From contig NC_058052.1 in NCBI RefSeq assembly GCF_020085105.1, forward strand, positions 20,641,733 through 20,705,732: DNA of 64,000 nucleotides. The letters are read 5' to 3'. This stretch comes from Siniperca chuatsi. Lineage: Eukaryota > Chordata > Actinopteri > Centrarchiformes > Sinipercidae. The stretch's first letter is position 1. Each line of letters starts with the position of its first letter. Position numbers and translations under genes: made by a program. Below the pieces are notes generated by a model. That model was given only the letters and a program-made list of their open reading frames with translations. It had not been told where the DNA came from and did no database searches. Positions 59,761-64,000 of the stretch are shown here, in pieces.

Positions 59761-60870
59761 TTGTTTTGTCCACCCCCTGAATGTACACTCACATTCTTAC
59801 TCTACTTAATATATAAAATTCTTACATGTACTCTTCCACACATTATACATTATATATTATGTACTGTACAGAGCTTTTCTCCCTCTCTCTCTCTCTTATA
59901 CAAACATAGACATGCTGTATATATGCACATGGAACATGCCTGAAGTTCACAAACATACACCATGTGGTGCACTTGTGTGGGAGATCACGCACTGATGAGT
60001 AAAACATACCGAGAGGATCCCACCTTAAAATGTTATTTTTCTACAGCTGAATCTGACCGATTGGACGGACTCACTCTTCCACTGCAAAGATTGTGCATAA
60101 TGATGCCTCGAGGGAACCCAGAAAATAGACTAGTGCACTGATTATAACATCACTGTTTATCAAAGTCCCTTTGAAATGGAGGTCATGTGGAGAATAACAT
60201 ATCAGTGCCTATACAGTGAAATGAAACTGTATGAGTATTTTCATATTGGTTCATACAGCCCACATCCTATGAAATATGTATTTAGCCATATGCTATATTG
60301 ACTCCCAGTTACATTTTATTCTATTAATTTGAACTTTTACTGTGATGTGATCATGAAGAATATTACAGGCCATGCAGAGAAAAAACAGCTCTTCACATCT
60401 TCTGCGTTTATCTTTTTAAAAATAATTTGTAACAATCATCACTTTTTATAGTAGTCTTTAGTCAGTGGCTACATTTCCTCACAGAACATTATTAATATGC
60501 AAACATTCAAACATGCCTTCTCCAGATTACAGTATCAATACAAACTTTTGTCCCACTTTGAGCATATGAAAGGGGGAAGTGACACAGCAGATCTCAATAA
60601 ATAATTTAGCCACACAGAATATAACAATCTTTATAAAGGACAGCATTAAGAGAGGATACAGTATAGGAGAACAGGAGAGGACCTCTAGTTATCAAGCAGC
60701 AGTGTGGCCTTGTCAAAGAAAAAAGGCCCAGGAGAATATAGATTCAAGACACTATGTTGGTAAACATCTGTCCAGCAAGGACCTTTATTCTGTAACAGAT
60801 GCTGACTTTGACCTCCTTGAAGAGAGGCGATTATTATTATTATAGTGGAGTGATTTTTAGCCATGCTCCA
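59761..60870. other. intergenic DNA; no gene seen
   Basis: AT-rich. No gene, RNA or bounded repeat recognised. Confidence 0.5.
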
Positions 60871-60872
60871 GG

Positions 60873-61095
60873 GATGGCAATGCTGGTCTGTCTGTTGGTC
60901 GACAGGTCGACAAAAACTTTGTTGATCTCTTCATTTTCCACCTAGCACCAGCATCAGAACAAAATTCAAATTTGTCGAATACTTTTGTTTATGACAAATA
61001 CCTGCAGAACTAATGACATTCCCATCAGCCTCAGCTGTACTTTGTGGTTAGTGCTAATTGGCAAATATTAGCATGCTAACATGCTCTCATGCTTC
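60873..61095 (-). repeat. dispersed repeat family R4, copy 4 (partial)
   Basis: It contains GGGATGGCAATGCTGGTC, ATGACATTCCCATCAGCCTC and TTAGTGCTAATTGGCAAATA in the same order as copy 3. Confidence 0.7.
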
Positions 61096-61202
61096 TTATG
61101 TGACCATTGTTTTTAATAATATAAACATTATGTTGGTAATTATTCCTGTCATGCTTTTGCAACCGTGCAGGACTAACAGCTGAAGTTGACAACTGACTAA
61201 AT

Positions 61203-61206
<4 letters not shown>

Positions 61207-61251
<45 letters not shown>
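61207..61251. repeat. (GT)n microsatellite
   Basis: Perfect GT tract of about 45 bp. Confidence 0.97.
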
Positions 61252-61252
<1 letters not shown>

Positions 61253-61649
61253 ACAGGGACACGTCTGGCCACAGTAATGGCAACAGAAGGGCTCCCGTGT
61301 TGCCTTTTTCCTTTTCAAGCTGTCTCTTTACCCCCACCTCCATGAACCCCACCTCCACTACCTCCCCTGCACACACAGACAGACAGACACACACACATAC
61401 ACACCTTCCCTGGTCGCTGGTTTCTGCCCATACTCCCCCTCTGCACACAGGGCAGTGAGCAAAAGGCCAGCTGATGGCAATATGTGAATGTGTGTTAAGA
61501 GAGGCCAGAACAGTACACACATACATTATCTGACACACTAGGTCCTCCTGTGTCTGCACTCTGTGCCCAGCCATGGCCCCATACCTAAACCCTCCGCCAC
61601 TGCTGCTCAGCTCCACACTCCACACCATCTGGGGAGACAGACAGAAAGG

Positions 61650-63120
61650 AGAAAAGAAGAGAAAACAGATGAGGGAGGGCGTTGTTGCACCAGAATGTCA
61701 TCAAAATAGCCTCTAAATAGATTCTACTTTTAAACTTACATCAATATGATCATTCTCAAAGTACTATAATAGGGCAGCTGACCCCGCTGGCTTGAAACAA
61801 CCTGCACAGGAATTCAAAAAATGCATTGTATCAACAATCTGAGCTTTAAATGTCCTCTGAACATTTTGGTTTACGCTTGACTGATGAGCTGTTGAGTAGA
61901 GATTTCAGTCACATGCTGTGCAGCTGCCTGATACTTCCGGCAAACAGCATTTAAGATGCTGCAATGTACTAATGTTGAGAGGCTGTAGGGATTGCTGATC
62001 CTACTGACTTACAGTTAACAGTCTTTTTCTGAAAACAATAGGCTTAAAAATATCCAAACCGCTTCTGACACCATGTCAAATAACGAGAGCTGTTGTGTTT
62101 CAGTTTACCCCATTTATTAAGTAACTGTGCAGAACAAGAGGTGGTCTAGTATTCCACATGTGTACTCGTTACAAGTCTCATATTACTTTCTTCATATTTC
62201 CTGTCAACCCCGGATACGCAAGATAGCTGTACTATAAGTAAAGATGCACACGCCTTTGACAAAGACAAAAAAAACCCAAAGGAATTTCATGATAATACAA
62301 TATTTTTATACATCTATAAACCGAATAAATCCTCATAGCTTACATTTATCACACTTAATTCTTATCACAGTTCAATTTCTTCACTGCTTCACATACAGAT
62401 AAAATATGAAAAATTGTAAACCTTATTGTCTGAGTGCTGCATCACATCCAATTAACCAATTAATAAATTACTCCACTGACAGAAAATGTATTGATTCCAA
62501 TTTTAATATATGAAATACATGGGTTTTTTGGCAACAAATCAGACTGGAGGTCAGTTAACTAGTCATGGGGAGTTCAGCGTGTGAAAACAGTCATCTGGGG
62601 TTATCTCAGATTGAATTTTTAACAGAAAGCCTGTGTGACAAACTGAGTTGGCATTTATCTGACTACATACAGTAGCTGAAGTATACCTTTAATTGGCATT
62701 TGTCTTGGTTTAAGGTGAATCAGAGATACAAGGTTTTTCACCTTAAAGGGTGAAAATCGATATGAATATGGATTTTCAGTATTTACAAGACATTTGGACA
62801 TGTCACAGTAGGAAAAGCACAGGAGTAAATTATACAATCACTAATGGCTGAATTCCATTTAGTTGCTTTGGTTTCAGGGTCCTGATATTTTGCATGCTGG
62901 CTGGCTCACTGTCACATGTCATGGCTTACTGGGACACTTAACACCTGTGTTTCGTCTCCAGTTTTGGAGATTTGTATTAAAACTTTGAATCTAGGAGGTA
63001 CAGTACACTTGTTAACTTTTACTAACCTGAAATGAGAACTTGTAATGTAGCATTTTCCATTGTGGAAAATGGCCTACTACTTTTACTTACAAGATAAAGG
63101 TACCGAGTAGGTCCACAGAC
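61650..63120. other. intergenic DNA; no gene seen
   Basis: AT-rich, with no exon or RNA gene recognised before the CpG-rich promoter that follows. Confidence 0.5.
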
Positions 63121-63129
63121 CTTCACTGC

Positions 63130-63720
63130 ATGACCCATGTCTGTTTTAATGTAACTATAGGACCACCAGACCCAGTTAAGGCCTCTTCTCGTCTGGCTCT
63201 CACGGTCTTAACACCGGCTGATTCTCGCGATGATTGGCTTATTAGCCGACAGAGACGCACGGGATGTTGGAATGGGATGATGAGAGAGCTCCACAGTGGA
63301 GAGAACCACCAGACGCCGAGCTGAAACCGTTAAAACCGAAAAAGGGAGGACGAAGCGAGACGGTATGATGTGTGGGGGGTGCGGGAGCTGCGCGCGCCTG
63401 TGCATGACTGAAAGGGGGTTACCGTTTCTCTGGGTGACGTCACGAGTTTTCCTGAAAGTCAAAACAACCGTTGGCTGCGCTAACGGTAGCTTTCGGAGCT
63501 TCTCGGAAATCCGTTTGATGTATGTTAGCTCTAAACGATTATTTCTGCCCCGGCTCGTTACGTTGACAGCGACCGTTGGCTGGCGGTTTAGCTTAGCTTG
63601 CAGTCCAGCATTGCTTTACGTTACTCACTCAGACGGAAGGGGGGAAGAAAAAATAACCCGAGCGGTTTATGAAGAGCAGGTGCACGGGAATACCACAGCA
63701 CCTGTCGGTACAGGTAATAC
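63130..63720 (+). promoter_or_regulatory. CpG-rich promoter and candidate first exon of a rightward gene (possibly akt3)
   Basis: It has the elements of a TATA-less vertebrate promoter: TCTCGCGA at 63223-63230, an inverted CCAAT box (ATTGG, 63233-63237), a perfect CRE TGACGTCA at 63435-63442 and many CpGs. A good donor, CAG|GTAATA, lies at about 63714. The open frame 63296-63730 has no recognised domain and may be 5' UTR. The relative gene order matches human AKT3-ZBTB18-ADSS2, which makes akt3 the leading guess, but no AKT3 coding exon is in the window. Confidence 0.5.
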
Positions 63721-63854
63721 TGTTAGCTAGCCACACTGCTGTGACAGTGAACATGATTTAAACCCTGCTAAAACTAGCTAGATAATGTGTGTTTATGTTG
63801 TGATAACGTTAGCAAGGTGGGGGCGGTCCCGTGTTTGACAGGTCACTTGGGAAT

Positions 63855-63914
63855 GATGGCTTGTGTTAAGGTTGAGAAAGAGCACAGTCTGCGTCCCTGT
63901 CTCGAAGAAGGGTA
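63855..63914 (+). other. short open frame, possible alternative 5' exon
   Basis: An ATG near 63855 opens MMACVKVEKEHSLRPCLEEG and stops at TAA, directly overlapping a possible donor (GG|GTAACG). It could be an upstream ORF or a small coding exon of the gene that starts here. No family match is recognised. Confidence 0.2.
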
Positions 63915-64000
63915 ACGTCAGTTTTCGTTGACCGGAAAAAGTAGTGTTTAAAAAAAAAAAAAAAAATGTTTAACATCCGTACCGTTTTCTGCTATGCTAC

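Overview
This is vertebrate nuclear DNA, most likely from a percomorph (spiny-rayed) teleost fish. The evidence is intron-split genes with GT/AG splice sites, a fish-like zbtb18 and adss2, very many (CA)n/(GT)n microsatellites, and dispersed repeats of types I recognise from teleost genomes (Tc1, hAT, foldback, L2-like and tRNA-derived elements). Species was not determined. There is no bacterial, plasmid or CRISPR content. I found no undescribed enzyme system; the interest lies in regulatory DNA around a neural transcription-factor gene and in repeat structure. LAYOUT. (1) 1-6659: 3' half of adss2 (adenylosuccinate synthetase) on the + strand, as five coding exons (1860-2014, 2641-2765, 3034-3131, 4067-4216, 5413-5465). 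The 5' exons lie left of the window, and the introns carry repeats, including a complete hAT-type MITE with a perfect 8-bp target duplication. (2) 6660-29360: gene-poor DNA with a degraded Tc1-like transposon (9487-10642), three copies of an ACTTAAGTA-rich repeat (one with a nested hAT MITE), a foldback element, LINE tails, many CA/GT tracts and several compact islands that look like conserved enhancers. (3) 29367-40440: zbtb18 (RP58) on the - strand. One large exon (CDS 34380-32683, 565 aa from the internal ATG) carries the BTB domain, a VLDLS motif and four C2H2 fingers. A tiny upstream coding exon is proposed at 37452-37437. The long AT-rich 3' UTR runs left. A polypurine 5' UTR (on the transcribed strand) and a separate CpG-rich island (39830-40440) lie right. 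(4) 40441-63100: about 22 kb with no recognisable coding gene, containing repeats, a 600-bp degenerate pentamer array (53810-54420), and candidate regulatory islands, notably a SOX-POU composite site near 43.4 kb. (5) 63130-63960: a CpG-rich promoter on the right edge with TCTCGCGA, CCAAT and a perfect CRE, probably firing rightwards. HOW IT FITS. Human 1q44 has AKT3, ZBTB18 and ADSS2 in that order, with AKT3 and ZBTB18 head to head. Here adss2 (+), zbtb18 (-) and a rightward promoter have the same relative arrangement, so the right-edge promoter may be akt3, but no AKT3 coding exon is visible. adss2 is a metabolic gene (AMP synthesis); zbtb18 is a transcriptional repressor in neural and muscle differentiation. 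They share a neighbourhood, not a pathway. The non-coding DNA on both sides of zbtb18 is the natural place for its enhancers.
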